A DNA stretch of 44,669 nucleotides from Phycisphaera mikurensis NBRC 102666 (GCA_945878575.1 CAMDUB010000016.1:1-44669), one strand, 5' to 3'. Positions 1-9,556 are shown, numbered from the stretch's first letter. Numbers and translations: made by a program. The notes: generated by a model from the letters alone, not told the origin.

Positions 1-357
1 AAGACTGCTATCGCGCGCGTCCGCGTTCGACCAGGCACCGGCGCCATCAAGTTGAACGAGAAGGAACTTGACGATTACCTGACCGAAGACCGCGACCGCA
101 AGGCCGTGCTCGCCGTGCTTGAGAAGACCGGCACCAAGGGCAAGGTTGATGTCACCGCTGGGCTCGTTGGCGGTGGATTCACAGGCCAGACCGGCGCAGT
201 TGTCATGGGCCTCGCCCGTGCGATCCTCTGCTACGACTCAAGCCTTGAGCCAATCCTCCGCGAGCACGGGTTCCTGACCCGCGACGCTCGTAAGGTTGAG
301 CGCAAGAAGTACGGTCAATCGGGCGCCCGTCGTCGATTCCAGTTCTCCAAGCGCTAA
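1..357 (+). CDS. rpsI: 30S ribosomal protein S9 (5'-truncated by window edge)
   Basis: Small-subunit ribosomal protein S9. The reading frame is open from base 1 (codons Lys-Thr-Ala-Ile-Ala-Arg) to TAA at 355-357, giving 118 residues; about the first dozen residues lie outside the window. The conserved S9 core is visible (VRPGTGAIKLNE, then the GGGFTGQTGA region that contacts rRNA), and the protein ends in the family's hallmark basic tail KYGQSGARRRFQFSKR, whose last residues reach the P-site tRNA in known ribosomes. rplM normally lies just upstream of rpsI, so it is expected outside the window. A strong hairpin follows at 403-432. Confidence 0.97.
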   Translation, partial: KTAIARVRVRPGTGAIKLNEKELDDYLTEDRDRKAVLAVLEKTGTKGKVDVTAGLVGGGFTGQTGAVVMGLARAILCYDSSLEPILREHGFLTRDARKVERKKYGQSGARRRFQFSKR

Positions 358-402
358 ACCGCAACGAGCACTGGTCGAGAGGCCAGCCAACCCAAGAACT
401 TC

Positions 403-432
403 CAGACACCCGCGCCAACGCGCGGGTGTCTG
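403..432. terminator. Bidirectional hairpin between rpsI and the convergent sigma-like gene
   Basis: A 13-bp perfect stem (403-415 pairs with 420-432) with a 4-base loop sits between the stop codon of rpsI (357) and the stop codon of the convergent minus-strand gene (478). There is no long U-tract on either side, so it may act as a transcript-end stabiliser or work with Rho. Placement between two convergent stops supports a shared terminator. Confidence 0.7.
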
Positions 433-477
433 TGCATCTACAACGCATACGTCCCCCGCGAACGCTTTCGAACTTCG

Positions 478-2217
478 TCAACGAACGTGCAGCACTGCAT
501 GCATCGCCGCATACCAGTCGGCGGTGGCACGCGATGTGGAAACTTTCAACTCGCGTGCCATCTCTTCGAAAGTCCGCGGCATGGTGCCGTCAAGACCAAA
601 GTGGAGAGTCAACACGCGGCCGTGCTCTGGCGCACACTTGGCGCTGGCCGTCAACCAGCCATCACCCGCGCATACGACATGCCACCACGGAACACAACGC
701 ATGACCGCATCGTTGAGCGCGTTGGCATCGTCTCCGTTACTCGGCGCAAATTCTGGACCACCACGCGCGATGGCACGCTCCACTGCGTGTGCCGCAACAT
801 GCGCCGGATGCACATCTTCGATTGCTACTGAAGCGTGTTCCCCAAACTCCAGCGCGTGCGCGCACTCCATGGCGGCGAACGCCGCCCAGCGCAGACGCAG
901 CGATATGGGGACATCGTCCCACCCACGCCCAAGGCGCTGAACACATGGGACCAACGCCACCGGCAGAACCCGTTCCAGAAGCGCACGCTTGATGCGATAC
1001 GCCCAACGCAAATCGCGCTCAATCGCATCCACTTCACGCGCAACGGGGGTCCTGGAAATCGCTTGCAGTGCGGCATGCGCTCGCCACACTAGAAATCGAA
1101 ACGCCACTACCAATGCAACATCGCCACGATTTGGTGTACGCCCGCCGCGCACGCGGGCGGGATCCGGACATCGCACCGGTCCCACCGGCAATGCCGCACA
1201 GACCGCAAGCGGCGCAAGAATCGATCCAGCCGCATCCGGCAACACAAAGATGGGTAACAGCACCGGGCTCACGCCGTTCATGGCCTGACGCAGGCGCTCC
1301 ACCCGACCGCGCACCGCCGCCCGCGCCGCTGTGGATTCAGCCATTTCAAGCCGCCGCGCCAGCGCTGCGGGCGGACATCCCAAACCGACCGCTCGCGCCG
1401 CAAACTGCCGAATCCAACGAGGGCTGCGAACAACTTCGCCGCCACCACGCGCCACACGCAACGCTGCGGCGCCGGAGGAACGCGCGCCGCCGCCCTGCGT
1501 GCCACGCGCGCCGCCCTGCGTCGCAGGCTCGCCCACGCGCTGCGCCGCGCGCACCGCGGCCACCACCACCGCGTCCACTTCCAATACTCCCCGCGCCGCA
1601 CGCACGCTGCATCCAAACACTGGCGCGAGGCGTGTGGCAATGGCATGCAACGAAACTCGCCCACCCGCCGCACACAATTCCACCGCACGGGAACGCAGCT
1701 CTACGCGCGCATCAACACCCATGCGTACCGTTCGTCCCGCACGATCCACCCGTACTGCCGCACGTTCCCGAAATGCCTGCAATGCATCCGGAAAGCACGC
1801 CACGCGCACTCGACCGCCAGCATCACGCACATGATGCATCACCAATCCGTCCGACCGAAATCTTGCCAAGGTTCGCGCCGACACGTTCAACGCATGCGCA
1901 ACATCAGCGGCCTGCAATGCCCCGCCACGCAGTGCTGACGGCAAGGGATCGCGGCGACTCAGCCGAAGTATGAACGCCGTCATGTCATGGAGCAACGCGG
2001 ACCCAGGAACCACGGATCCCACGCGCACCCCTTCCGGTCGATAGCGCGTCACACGGTCAACCACTAACTCATGTGGATACTCACCATCCGCAGTGATGTC
2101 CGCTACAAATGCTTCCGCGTCTGCAAGCATGCGCCCTCGCGCCCGAACATCCGCAAAGCGCGTACCGTCCCACAGCGCTGCAACGCATTCAGTGCGAAAT
2201 CGCGCAGCGGTGGGCAT
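478..2217 (-). CDS. Sigma-70-like helix-turn-helix protein with degenerate regions 2 and 4
   Basis: Protein of 579 residues, ATG at 2217, and last gene of the alr-mqnA operon (18 bases after mqnA). The C-terminus (about residues 525-575: HGRVLTLHFGLDG, then TFEEMARELKVSTSRA) follows the sigma-70 region 4 pattern, in which a bacterial sigma factor has RVL-RFGLDG followed by the -35-binding helix-turn-helix. Around residues 395-460 a stretch with KRALLERVLPVALVPCVQ then LGRGWDDVP resembles region 2 (NLRLVVSIAKKY-GRG-DLI). Near residues 100-150 there is a MerR-like helix (ADVAHALNVSARTLARF). The middle is rich in Arg, Ala and Gly. Related sigma-factor-like HTH proteins are known from planctomycetes; I infer a DNA-binding regulator rather than a working sigma factor, because core-binding and -10-melting residues are not clearly kept. 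Confidence 0.75.
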   Translation of the reverse strand: MPTAARFRTECVAALWDGTRFADVRARGRMLADAEAFVADITADGEYPHELVVDRVTRYRPEGVRVGSVVPGSALLHDMTAFILRLSRRDPLPSALRGGALQAADVAHALNVSARTLARFRSDGLVMHHVRDAGGRVRVACFPDALQAFRERAAVRVDRAGRTVRMGVDARVELRSRAVELCAAGGRVSLHAIATRLAPVFGCSVRAARGVLEVDAVVVAAVRAAQRVGEPATQGGARGTQGGGARSSGAAALRVARGGGEVVRSPRWIRQFAARAVGLGCPPAALARRLEMAESTAARAAVRGRVERLRQAMNGVSPVLLPIFVLPDAAGSILAPLAVCAALPVGPVRCPDPARVRGGRTPNRGDVALVVAFRFLVWRAHAALQAISRTPVAREVDAIERDLRWAYRIKRALLERVLPVALVPCVQRLGRGWDDVPISLRLRWAAFAAMECAHALEFGEHASVAIEDVHPAHVAAHAVERAIARGGPEFAPSNGDDANALNDAVMRCVPWWHVVCAGDGWLTASAKCAPEHGRVLTLHFGLDGTMPRTFEEMARELKVSTSRATADWYAAMHAVLHVR

Positions 2218-2235
2218 AGTGCGTGGACGCCTTGA

Positions 2236-3072
2236 TTACCAGGTTAAATCAGCACATTCAGCACGATCGCTTGCAGCAGGTGCAATTCCCGCCGCACGGC
2301 ATTCCTGGAAAAAGCGCGCCAAACCAGCGCGCGCCGCTTCATCCAAGTCAAAGCGCAGCAGATCAACAAGGTAATGGCGAGCTAACTCCTCAGGCCAGCC
2401 ATGCGCTGCCGCTTCACGTCGAATGATCCCCTCGATCCGCTCTGCGTTGTGACGGCGTTGATGGTCCAACACGCGCGCCGCCGTGCGCACCCGGGCGTAT
2501 GCCGCTTCATCCGCATCGGCGCGCATCAACCAGGTAGCAAAGACAAACGGCAGCCCGGTCCATGCATGCCACTCCTCGCCAAGGTCAAGTTGCTGCGGCC
2601 ACAGTTCATTCGCAGGAGCATCATTGATGACCTTGTCACCAATCAAGAGCATGGCATCCGTGCCCGGGTCACGCGCACCCGAGGCGTGATCAAAGTCAAC
2701 CATGGTGGGATCCGCTCCAAACCGCTGCCGCAACACCAATTCAGCCAGCGCACGTGAGGTGTGACTGTCCGTATCCGCCGCCACGGTGCGAACCTCTGCC
2801 CAGGGTCGCCGCGCGTACAACCGCACCGTCAGCGTTCGACCGCAGCACCCCAGCATGCCGACCGGAACAATGCGTACCGGCACCGGGCTTCGGAGCACGT
2901 CAATCACTGAGCACAGGGCAATATCTACCGCACCACTCACCAGCCGATCAATGAGGCGCGCAGGAACATCGGGCACCAGCGTGCATCCCGCCAAACCGCT
3001 GAGCCCATCAATGAGCGGCAACGTGTTGATGTAACGCACCACGCCGATAGTCATTGGCAGCGGCGTACTCAC
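2236..3072 (-). CDS. mqnA: Chorismate dehydratase (futalosine menaquinone pathway)
   Basis: MqnA/MqnD-family protein of 278 residues that dehydrates chorismate to 3-enolpyruvylbenzoate, the first step of futalosine-route menaquinone synthesis in the cytoplasm. Visible family features are the N-terminal IGVVRYINTLPLIDGL, the periplasmic-binding-like core with PARLIDRLVSGAVDIALCSV, the segment SHTSRALAELVL and the GDKVINDAP block. Its ATG overlaps the stop of alr by four bases (3069-3072, ATGA), which implies translational coupling. MqnA is preferred over MqnD because of the NTLP and RLIDRL segments and the length. No other menaquinone gene is in the window. Confidence 0.9.
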   Translation of the reverse strand: MSTPLPMTIGVVRYINTLPLIDGLSGLAGCTLVPDVPARLIDRLVSGAVDIALCSVIDVLRSPVPVRIVPVGMLGCCGRTLTVRLYARRPWAEVRTVAADTDSHTSRALAELVLRQRFGADPTMVDFDHASGARDPGTDAMLLIGDKVINDAPANELWPQQLDLGEEWHAWTGLPFVFATWLMRADADEAAYARVRTAARVLDHQRRHNAERIEGIIRREAAAHGWPEELARHYLVDLLRFDLDEAARAGLARFFQECRAAGIAPAASDRAECADLTW

Positions 3073-4343
3073 GGCACATCCGGTGCAGCGCGCACAGCCA
3101 GTCGGAATGCCCCTTGCTCAACACGTCCAAGCGGAGCAGCGGCTTCAACCGCCACACGCGGAATACGTGGATTCAGGCGGCACAACAATTCATAGGAGCG
3201 CATTCCCAATCGGCGCGCAATGGTCGGCAAGTAATTACGCGCCGTGCGATCAGTGCCATACAGTTCCACTTCCGCACCAAGTCCACCGTTGGGTTGCGAG
3301 GACAGCATCTGCTCAAGTCCGGTGAGATCAACACAAATCTGATCCATGTTGACTGCGCCAATGACCGGCGCTTCCGCGCTCCAGTCACCCACGGAAATAC
3401 GCACCCATCGGGACGGTTCCACTTGCTCGCGCAGCAATTGCGGCGCGTCTGCACACAGCGTCGGATAGCCGTCTGCATAACCAACTGGCACCAAACCAAT
3501 GGTGGAATCACGACGCGCAGTCCAAGACCAACCGTATCCAACACTGTTGCCGCGTGCAATGCGGCGCACGTGAATCAACGAGCTAGTCCAACGAATTGCA
3601 GCCCGAAATTCGCTGTATCCGGGAATTGATTCGCCATCATCCGGACCATCGGCCGCGTAACCAGTCCACGCAATTCCTATGCGCACCATGCCAGCATGCA
3701 CTGCACTTCCACGCAATGACGCGTAGGTGCTTGCAGCATGCAACACGCACTCCGAAGGAATCAACGCGCGATGAGCATCCACAAAGAGGTCGAAGGTACG
3801 CATCTGTGCCGCGCACCGATCCGCGCTGGTCTTTGCATGAGAGAAATGCGTCATGACGCCAGCAAGTGTCAACGATGGATTGGCGGCAACCGCCTGCAAG
3901 ATGCGAGCAGCATCGTCCGGCGTGCAACCGCCGCGCGCGAGGCCGGTGTCCACTTCCAGGTGAATGGGCAATCGCACGCCGTGCTCGTGTGCAAGCACAA
4001 TGAGTTCCGCAACGTGATGAATGTCATGGACCACCAGATGCAGGCGACCCGAGACCAGCATCGAGTGAATCGCGCTGCCGCGTTCGATCCGCGACACTGG
4101 CTGCAAGATCAGTACCGGGCACGGCATGCCTTCCAATGCTTCCGCCTGCGCGGGGCTGTACACCGTCAGCATGGACGCACCCCCCTGCACCAAGCGGCGC
4201 GCGATCCGGGCGGCTCCGAGCCCGTACGCGTCAGCCTTTACCACCGCATTGATGGCTACTCCAGGGCCAACAGCACACCTGACCACTCGCATGTTGTGGT
4301 CAACGGCGTCAAAATCAACGGAGATGAGACTGTTATCACTCAT
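3069..4343 (-). CDS. alr: Alanine racemase
   Basis: PLP enzyme interconverting L- and D-alanine for peptidoglycan. The PLP-lysine motif is VVKADAYGLGA near the N-terminus; the C-terminal beta domain contains the catalytic tyrosine region SVGYGWSW, then PVGYADGYP and GAVNMDQICVDLT. I chose the ATG at 4343 (protein begins MSDNSLISVDFDAVDHN) over a TTG at 4391 because family members start about ten residues before the first beta strand. It begins the operon alr-mqnA-sigma-like and is divergent from the DEAD-box helicase at 4472. The length of 424 residues is slightly above the usual 360-390, owing to loops and a C-terminal extension. Confidence 0.93.
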   Translation of the reverse strand: MSDNSLISVDFDAVDHNMRVVRCAVGPGVAINAVVKADAYGLGAARIARRLVQGGASMLTVYSPAQAEALEGMPCPVLILQPVSRIERGSAIHSMLVSGRLHLVVHDIHHVAELIVLAHEHGVRLPIHLEVDTGLARGGCTPDDAARILQAVAANPSLTLAGVMTHFSHAKTSADRCAAQMRTFDLFVDAHRALIPSECVLHAASTYASLRGSAVHAGMVRIGIAWTGYAADGPDDGESIPGYSEFRAAIRWTSSLIHVRRIARGNSVGYGWSWTARRDSTIGLVPVGYADGYPTLCADAPQLLREQVEPSRWVRISVGDWSAEAPVIGAVNMDQICVDLTGLEQMLSSQPNGGLGAEVELYGTDRTARNYLPTIARRLGMRSYELLCRLNPRIPRVAVEAAAPLGRVEQGAFRLAVRAAPDVP

Positions 4344-4471
4344 GCGGCGGCATCCATGCCTTCCGCCTGTTACGATCGGCTTACCGGGCAAAGTACCATA
4401 AAAACCCCGGTCATCAATTCCCCGAGACCCGGCTCGGCACGCACTTCGATAGAAAAGAAACGCACCAACGG

Positions 4472-5821
4472 ATGGTTAGCAGCGAGACGTTCGACACGAC
4501 CAAGACATTTGCAGACCTCGGCCTTCCCGCGTCCGTCCTCAAGGGCGTCGATGCAGCCGGGTTCAAGCACCCCACCAAGATTCAATCGGCCCTGATTCCC
4601 GTTGCCATGAGCGGCAAGGATGTCATCGGCCAAGCCAAGACTGGTACCGGCAAGACCGCGGCGTTCAGCCTGCCGGTCCTTGGTCTCCTGCAGCCCGGCG
4701 ACCAATTCGGCGCGCTGGTCTTGGTACCGACCCGCGAATTGGCAATCCAAGTGTGCCGCGAAGTTGAGGAACTGGGCGGACACACTGGAATTAAGGCTAT
4801 TCCGGTCTATGGCGGCAAGCCGATGCGCGCGCAGGCGCAAGCACTGGAGAGCCACCCAGAGATCATCGTTGGAACGCCCGGCCGCGTCATGGACATGCAC
4901 CAGCGCGGACTGCTGCCGTACAACCAGTTCAAGGTGGTGATCTTGGACGAAGTGGACCGGATGCTCGACATTGGTTTCCGCGAGGACATTCGCAAGATCC
5001 TCGGCGCCATGAAGCAGCGCCCGCAGACGATCTTTGTGAGTGCAACCATTAGCCCGGAGATTGAGAAACTCGCCCGCAGTTACATGAAGAGCCCGGAGAA
5101 GATCGTCACCACCGAGAAGAGTCTCACGGTGTCCGCGGTCGATCAGAGTTGGCTCACGGTTGAGCCGTGGGACAAGCGAAAACTCCTGCATCACCTGCTG
5201 AAACACGAAGAACCGGCCCTGACCATCGTCTTCTGTCGCATGAAGAAGACCGTCGATCAAGTAGCCGAATACCTCACCAAGCACGGCATTGATGCGCACG
5301 CCATGCACGGCGACATGTACCAGACCAAGCGCGACAAGGTGATGGATCAGCTCCGCGGCGGCTCGCTGGGAGTGTTGGTTGCCAGTGACCTTGCCTCACG
5401 CGGACTTGATGTTGATGACATCAGTCACGTCATCAATTACGACGTCCCTGAAGATCCGGAAATCTATATCCATCGCATCGGCCGCACCGCGCGCGCTGGT
5501 CGCCATGGCGTGGCGTGGACATTCATTCAGCCCGACCAAGGTGATTTGCTTTCTGGAATTGAGATGCTTGCCAACATCGAGATTCCGCAGAAGCAATACC
5601 CTGATTTCACGCCTGGACCAATTCCAGTTGACGTCTCCAGCTATCGCGAAGCCGAAAAGCGCCGGCGCGAAGAATCCGCAAGTGCCAAGAGCCGAATGGC
5701 GACCGCAGTGGCCCCCACTGCAGCGAAGGCTGCCGATCCGAATGCATTCCCAGGCGGCGTCGTTCCTTCGGCCATGCCGATGAAGCGTCTCGGCGGAGTG
5801 GTCCGCACGCGCAGAGGATGA
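4472..5821 (+). CDS. DEAD-box ATP-dependent RNA helicase
   Basis: RNA helicase of 449 residues with the full motif set: Q motif near residues 10-35 (TFADLGLPASVLKGV with HPTKIQ), motif I AKTGTGKT, Ia PTRELAIQ, Ib TPGR, II DEVD (a DEVD form of DEAD), III SAT, IV IVFCRMKKT, V ASDLASRGLDVDDISHVINYD and VI HRIGRTARAG. The second RecA domain is followed by a short basic Ala-rich tail (about residues 385-449) in place of a named RNA-binding domain, so the exact paralogue (RhlE, RhlB or CshA-like) cannot be set. It probably remodels mRNA or assembling ribosomes. psuG follows with almost no gap. Confidence 0.95.
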   Translation: MVSSETFDTTKTFADLGLPASVLKGVDAAGFKHPTKIQSALIPVAMSGKDVIGQAKTGTGKTAAFSLPVLGLLQPGDQFGALVLVPTRELAIQVCREVEELGGHTGIKAIPVYGGKPMRAQAQALESHPEIIVGTPGRVMDMHQRGLLPYNQFKVVILDEVDRMLDIGFREDIRKILGAMKQRPQTIFVSATISPEIEKLARSYMKSPEKIVTTEKSLTVSAVDQSWLTVEPWDKRKLLHHLLKHEEPALTIVFCRMKKTVDQVAEYLTKHGIDAHAMHGDMYQTKRDKVMDQLRGGSLGVLVASDLASRGLDVDDISHVINYDVPEDPEIYIHRIGRTARAGRHGVAWTFIQPDQGDLLSGIEMLANIEIPQKQYPDFTPGPIPVDVSSYREAEKRRREESASAKSRMATAVAPTAAKAADPNAFPGGVVPSAMPMKRLGGVVRTRRG

Positions 5822-5839
5822 TTGATAAGCGAACAACGA

Positions 5840-6814
5840 ATGGGTCCCCGCGTCGCTATTGAAATTTCCGAAGAAGTGTGCGATGCGCTGGCATCGGGGC
5901 TGCCGATTGTGGCGCTCGAAACCGCTGTGCTGACGCACGGCTTGCCGCGCACGCCCATGGCATCGCCATGCGATCTGTCCGAGTGGATCGCTGAAATTCC
6001 CGCAAATCTTGCACTGAGTGTCCTGCTTGATACCACCGTACGTAACGGCGGAGCTGTTCCCGCCACCGTTGGCATGCTTGACGGAACGCTGCACGTTGGA
6101 CTGAGTCGCGCACAGCTGGAGCGCCTTGGTCACGATCTCGATGTGCGCAAACTCAGTACCCGCGATCTCGGCGCTGCGAGTGCGCAGCGCGCGAGTGGCG
6201 GAACCACCGTTGCTGCCACGCTTGCGGCATGCGCCACTGCCAACATTCGTGTGTTCGCAACCGGTGGTATCGGCGGCGTGCACCGCGGCTGGACCGATCG
6301 ACCCGACGTCAGCGCCGATCTTGCTGCACTCGCGCGAACTCCAACCGCCGTTGTCAGCGCCGGAGCAAAGAGCATTCTTGATCTTCCTGCAACAGTGGAA
6401 GCACTTGATTCCCTCGGCGTCCCCGTGATCGGCCTAGGCACTCGAGTATTCCCGCGCTTCATTTCCCAAGGAAACGATTCGTTGGGAGTGTCAGCGCACG
6501 CTCAAGATGCCGCTGAGGTCGCGGCTATCTGCGCCGCACATTGGCTCTTTGCGCCGCACGTCGGTGCACTCATTGCGAATCCCCCACCCGCGCAGTGGGC
6601 GATCCCGGCTGATGAAGTCGAAACCACCATCGCCGCCGCGCTGATTGAAGCAGCCCGCGCCGGTATTCGCGGGGCGGCAGTCACGCCATTCCTTCTCGAC
6701 CGCGTGCAACGAGCCACTGCAGGGCGAACCGTCGGTGTCAATGTTGCCGTCCTTGAGTCGAACGCGCGCGTGGGTGCCGCCATCGCTGTGGAACTGGCCT
6801 CAATCCGCCGTTAA
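5840..6814 (+). CDS. psuG: Pseudouridine-5'-phosphate glycosidase
   Basis: PsuG/indigoidine-synthase-A family enzyme of about 324 residues that splits (reversibly) the C-glycosidic bond of pseudouridine 5'-phosphate to uracil and ribose 5-phosphate. Family signatures are PIVALETAVLTHGLP (active-site Glu), GAVPATVGMLDG, GGTTVAATLAACATANIRVFATGGIGGVHRG and AGAKSILDL (catalytic Lys). Relative to other members there is an insert of roughly 15-20 residues after THGLP. An in-frame TTG at 5822 abuts the helicase stop; I prefer ATG 5840, which gives the usual distance to the first motif. The partner kinase psuK is not adjacent, so where pseudouridine phosphate comes from is open. Confidence 0.92.
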   Translation: MGPRVAIEISEEVCDALASGLPIVALETAVLTHGLPRTPMASPCDLSEWIAEIPANLALSVLLDTTVRNGGAVPATVGMLDGTLHVGLSRAQLERLGHDLDVRKLSTRDLGAASAQRASGGTTVAATLAACATANIRVFATGGIGGVHRGWTDRPDVSADLAALARTPTAVVSAGAKSILDLPATVEALDSLGVPVIGLGTRVFPRFISQGNDSLGVSAHAQDAAEVAAICAAHWLFAPHVGALIANPPPAQWAIPADEVETTIAAALIEAARAGIRGAAVTPFLLDRVQRATAGRTVGVNVAVLESNARVGAAIAVELASIRR

Positions 6815-7014
6815 CCTGCGTCATTGGCAAGTTCTGCTAGGAATTTCCATTATTTCTACTCATTGAGTCAATTACTGAGTTACTATGCACGCGTCGCCCT
6901 TCCTAAGAGCGACAACCAAGCACAACCCGGAACGGTGGCAAGGCCCTTCGCGGTCCCCCCCACACAACCCGTTGGGATGCACATGCATCGCCGGCCCGGA
7001 GCGAGGAATAATTG

Positions 7015-8130
7015 ATGACAGTTGTAAGCGGGATCCTGGAGGCCATGAAAGGCTCATCCGAGGGTCGAATCAGGCAGTTTTCAGACGGACTCGTTGAGCG
7101 CGAGGATGACCCTGTGGTCCTCCCGGACTTCATGCAGCGCAATGGCGTCGCGCCCGGCGCGGCGATTACCGTTGAGGTCGAGGAGCGGCAATCACGACGC
7201 ACGCACCGCATGCACATGGTGGCCAGCAAGTTGGTGGCCATTGAGGGCATGACCCCCGAGGACTATCGCAAGCGCAAGAATTTCAGCGAACTCACTGCGC
7301 TCGATCCGCAGCCGCGCATCTCACTTGAGCATCGTGGCTGTCCACCAGCATGCCGGCTCATCGACATGTTCTGCCCGATCGGATTCGGAACCCGCGGCTT
7401 GATCGTTGCTCCACCCAAGGCTGGCAAGACCATTCTCTTGCAGAACATCGCCTTTGGAATCAAGCATAATCACCCAGAAATTGAGCTCATTGCGTTGCTC
7501 ATTGATGAGCGACCAGAAGAAGTCACCGACTTCCGCCGCAACGTGCCCGCGCACGTGCTTGCGTCCAGCAATGACGAAGACCTTGATCGCCACTTGGCGC
7601 TCGGGCAGTTTGCCATCGAGCGCGCCAAGCGCATGGTGGAGGCCGGCCGCGATGTCGTGGTGCTTCTGGACAGCCTCACGCGGCTGGGACGCGCGTTCAA
7701 CAATTCGCGCCGCTACGGTAGTTCTGGTCGCACCATGTCAGGCGGCGTGGATAGTCGCGCGCTTGAAGTGCCCAAGCAACTCTTCGGCGCCGCTCGCAAG
7801 TGTGAAGAAGGCGGAAGCCTGACCATCATCGCCACCTGCCTGGTGGATACCGGAAGCCGCGCAGATCAGGTGATCTTTGAGGAATTCAAGGGCACTGGCA
7901 ACATGGAATTGATCCTGGATCGAACCATCGCTGAGCGGCGGATCTTCCCGGCCATCAACCTCGCGCAAAGCGGTACGCGCAAGGAACATCTACTGATGCC
8001 CGAACGCGAACTGAAGACCATCACTGCCCTCCGACGCCGGCTCCTCAACGCCCCGCCGCACGTGCAGATGGAGCAATTGCTGGGGGCGCTCAATCGATTC
8101 CCTGCCAATGAAGACATGCTGAAGGGGTAA
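7015..8130 (+). CDS. rho: Transcription termination factor Rho (short form)
   Basis: Hexameric RNA-dependent ATPase that ends transcription. Residues about 1-75 form the cold-shock-type RNA-binding domain ([35 protein letters not shown]). The ATPase core shows Walker A APPKAGKT, Walker [18 protein letters not shown], the [17 protein letters not shown]-loop and the highly conserved end [19 protein letters not shown]. At 371 residues it lacks the extra N-terminal Rho_N helical domain and any insertion seen in E. coli-like (419) or actinobacterial forms. Start ATG 7015 follows GGAGCGAGGA; a TTG lies one codon upstream. A leader of roughly 130-200 bases precedes it, where rho genes are often autoregulated, but no clear structure is seen. 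Confidence 0.97.
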   Translation: MTVVSGILEAMKGSSEGRIRQFSDGLVEREDDPVVLPDFMQRNGVAPGAAITVEVEERQSRRTHRMHMVASKLVAIEGMTPEDYRKRKNFSELTALDPQPRISLEHRGCPPACRLIDMFCPIGFGTRGLIVAPPKAGKTILLQNIAFGIKHNHPEIELIALLIDERPEEVTDFRRNVPAHVLASSNDEDLDRHLALGQFAIERAKRMVEAGRDVVVLLDSLTRLGRAFNNSRRYGSSGRTMSGGVDSRALEVPKQLFGAARKCEEGGSLTIIATCLVDTGSRADQVIFEEFKGTGNMELILDRTIAERRIFPAINLAQSGTRKEHLLMPERELKTITALRRRLLNAPPHVQMEQLLGALNRFPANEDMLKG

Positions 8131-8226
8131 GCAAGCGGGCATTGCGCCGCAGATCGCTACGCCAATCGCAATTTTTAGCGATCGGTAAAGGCAGGCGATC
8201 ACCACGCCATCCATCCACGCATCATG

Positions 8227-8232
8227 TACCCT
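8227..8232 (+). promoter_or_regulatory. Candidate -10 element of the first mlaD-like gene
   Basis: TACCCT lies 10 bases before ATG 8243 and no Shine-Dalgarno sequence is visible between them. This fits a very short or absent leader. No good -35 hexamer is seen. Confidence 0.3.
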
Positions 8233-8242
8233 TTGACGCAGA

Positions 8243-9556
8243 ATGGCTGAAGCACCCGGATACTCAAACAGCGTGCGCGCAGGCGCATTTCTCATCACCT
8301 CCGCTTTAGTGGGATTGGTGGTCATACTCATCCTTTCCAAGTCTGCGCTCTTCACGCGCAAGTCGGACTACCAGGTGCGCTTCACCATGGACGAAGGGGT
8401 CGCTGGGCTGGATGCTGGCGCCGAAGTCCGCGTCAGTGGTCTGAAAGTCGGCCGCGTAGTCCGCATCGAGCAGCGATTTGAGGCCGAAGAGATTCTGGTC
8501 GACATTCAGATCAATGCGGATATCACACTCTTCAAAGATGCGCAAGTCGTCCGCTCACAGCCTCTGCTGGGCAATTACTCGTGGCTGAATTTCTCCAACC
8601 TTGGAACCAAGGCGAAGGGCAAGCTTGAGCCGGGCGAAATGATTGATGCCAAGACCAGTGGCGGCCTGCTGGCCACCATCGTCGGTCCACAAAACGCTGG
8701 TCGCACCACGGAGATGTTCACCAACATGGTGGCGTTCACTGCCAGCCTTGATGACTTTGCGCGCGTGCAATATCCAAAGTCGGTCGTCCCCATGCTCGAC
8801 GATGCCGCGACTGCGGTTGCCGAGTTGCGCAAGGACTACGAAGGATGGCGCGGCGATATCACTTCAAGCCTGAAGGATGCATCGCTATCGATGAAGAAAC
8901 TTGACACATCGATGGATGATGCCGTGGTCACCGTCAAGGAAGCACGCCTCGCGATGGAGCACTTCCGCGAAGTCAATATCAAGCAGATCGACGCACTCTT
9001 GACGGATGCGCAGGCTGGAACTGAGCGATTTGCGAACGCGATGGAAAACTTGGATATTGAACTCACTGCACGCATCCCCGACCTGCGCGCGATGATGTGG
9101 GACCTTCGCCAATCCGCCACGCAAGTCAAACTTGCCACCATGGAAGTACGCCGCAGCCCGTGGAAGTTGCTCTATCGACCCAGCGGCGACGAACTTGCGC
9201 GCGAGAACCTGTATGAATCCGCGCGAGCCTTTGCGATCGCCAGCTCGGACCTTCGTGTCACCGGCGAAACACTGCGCGCCACGCTTGATGACACGCCGGA
9301 GCGATTCAGTTCTGATCCAAAGTTCCGCGAGACCCTGCGCACGCAGGTGCTGCAGTCGGTTGAGCGCTACGAGATTGCTCAGAAGCGACTCTTTGATGTC
9401 CTGCAAGCGGACTTCAAGGGCCAGCCGATGCCAACCGACGACGCCACCATTCAGCCTCCGATGGTGCTCCCCACCAAGGATGTTGCTACGCAGAACGCCA
9501 CCCCCAAGGCAGCGCCTGCCGCAACTCCAGTGCCGGTCCCAGCCAACTCGCAGTAA
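8243..9556 (+). CDS. MlaD/MCE-family lipid transport protein 1
   Basis: Membrane-anchored MCE protein of 437 residues. One N-terminal transmembrane helix (about residues 12-33, FLITSALVGLVVILILS) is followed by an MCE domain (about 38-115; DEGVAGLDAGAEVRVSGLKVGRV is the typical core), then a long charged, helical region (about 165-400) likely to form a coiled coil or tube, and a Pro/Ala-rich tail. MCE proteins form periplasmic hexameric tunnels that carry phospholipids between membranes, fed by an MlaE/MlaF ABC transporter. A second MCE gene follows 54 bases later; an MlaF-like ATPase is at 36925, but no MlaE permease is in the window. Confidence 0.88.
   Translation: MAEAPGYSNSVRAGAFLITSALVGLVVILILSKSALFTRKSDYQVRFTMDEGVAGLDAGAEVRVSGLKVGRVVRIEQRFEAEEILVDIQINADITLFKDAQVVRSQPLLGNYSWLNFSNLGTKAKGKLEPGEMIDAKTSGGLLATIVGPQNAGRTTEMFTNMVAFTASLDDFARVQYPKSVVPMLDDAATAVAELRKDYEGWRGDITSSLKDASLSMKKLDTSMDDAVVTVKEARLAMEHFREVNIKQIDALLTDAQAGTERFANAMENLDIELTARIPDLRAMMWDLRQSATQVKLATMEVRRSPWKLLYRPSGDELARENLYESARAFAIASSDLRVTGETLRATLDDTPERFSSDPKFRETLRTQVLQSVERYEIAQKRLFDVLQADFKGQPMPTDDATIQPPMVLPTKDVATQNATPKAAPAATPVPVPANSQ

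Noticed and set aside
1068-1973. Long plus-strand open frame (301 codons) antisense to the sigma-like gene
   Set aside because: Composition is dominated by Arg, Pro, Ala and His, with no domain, ribosome binding site or neighbour logic; it mirrors a high-GC coding frame on the other strand.
4370-5308. Minus-strand open frame (312 codons) inside the DEAD-box helicase gene
   Set aside because: Fully antisense to a gene with complete helicase motifs; the translation shows no recognisable domain.
6863-6886. Possible rho promoter TTGAGT ... TACTAT
   Set aside because: The spacer is only 12 bases, too short for a sigma-70 promoter; TACTAT alone might still be a -10 element, but support is too weak to list.
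8152-8183. GATCGCTA/TAGCGATC inverted repeat after rho
   Set aside because: An 8-bp stem with a 16-base loop and a T-run inside the loop rather than after the stem does not make a convincing terminator.
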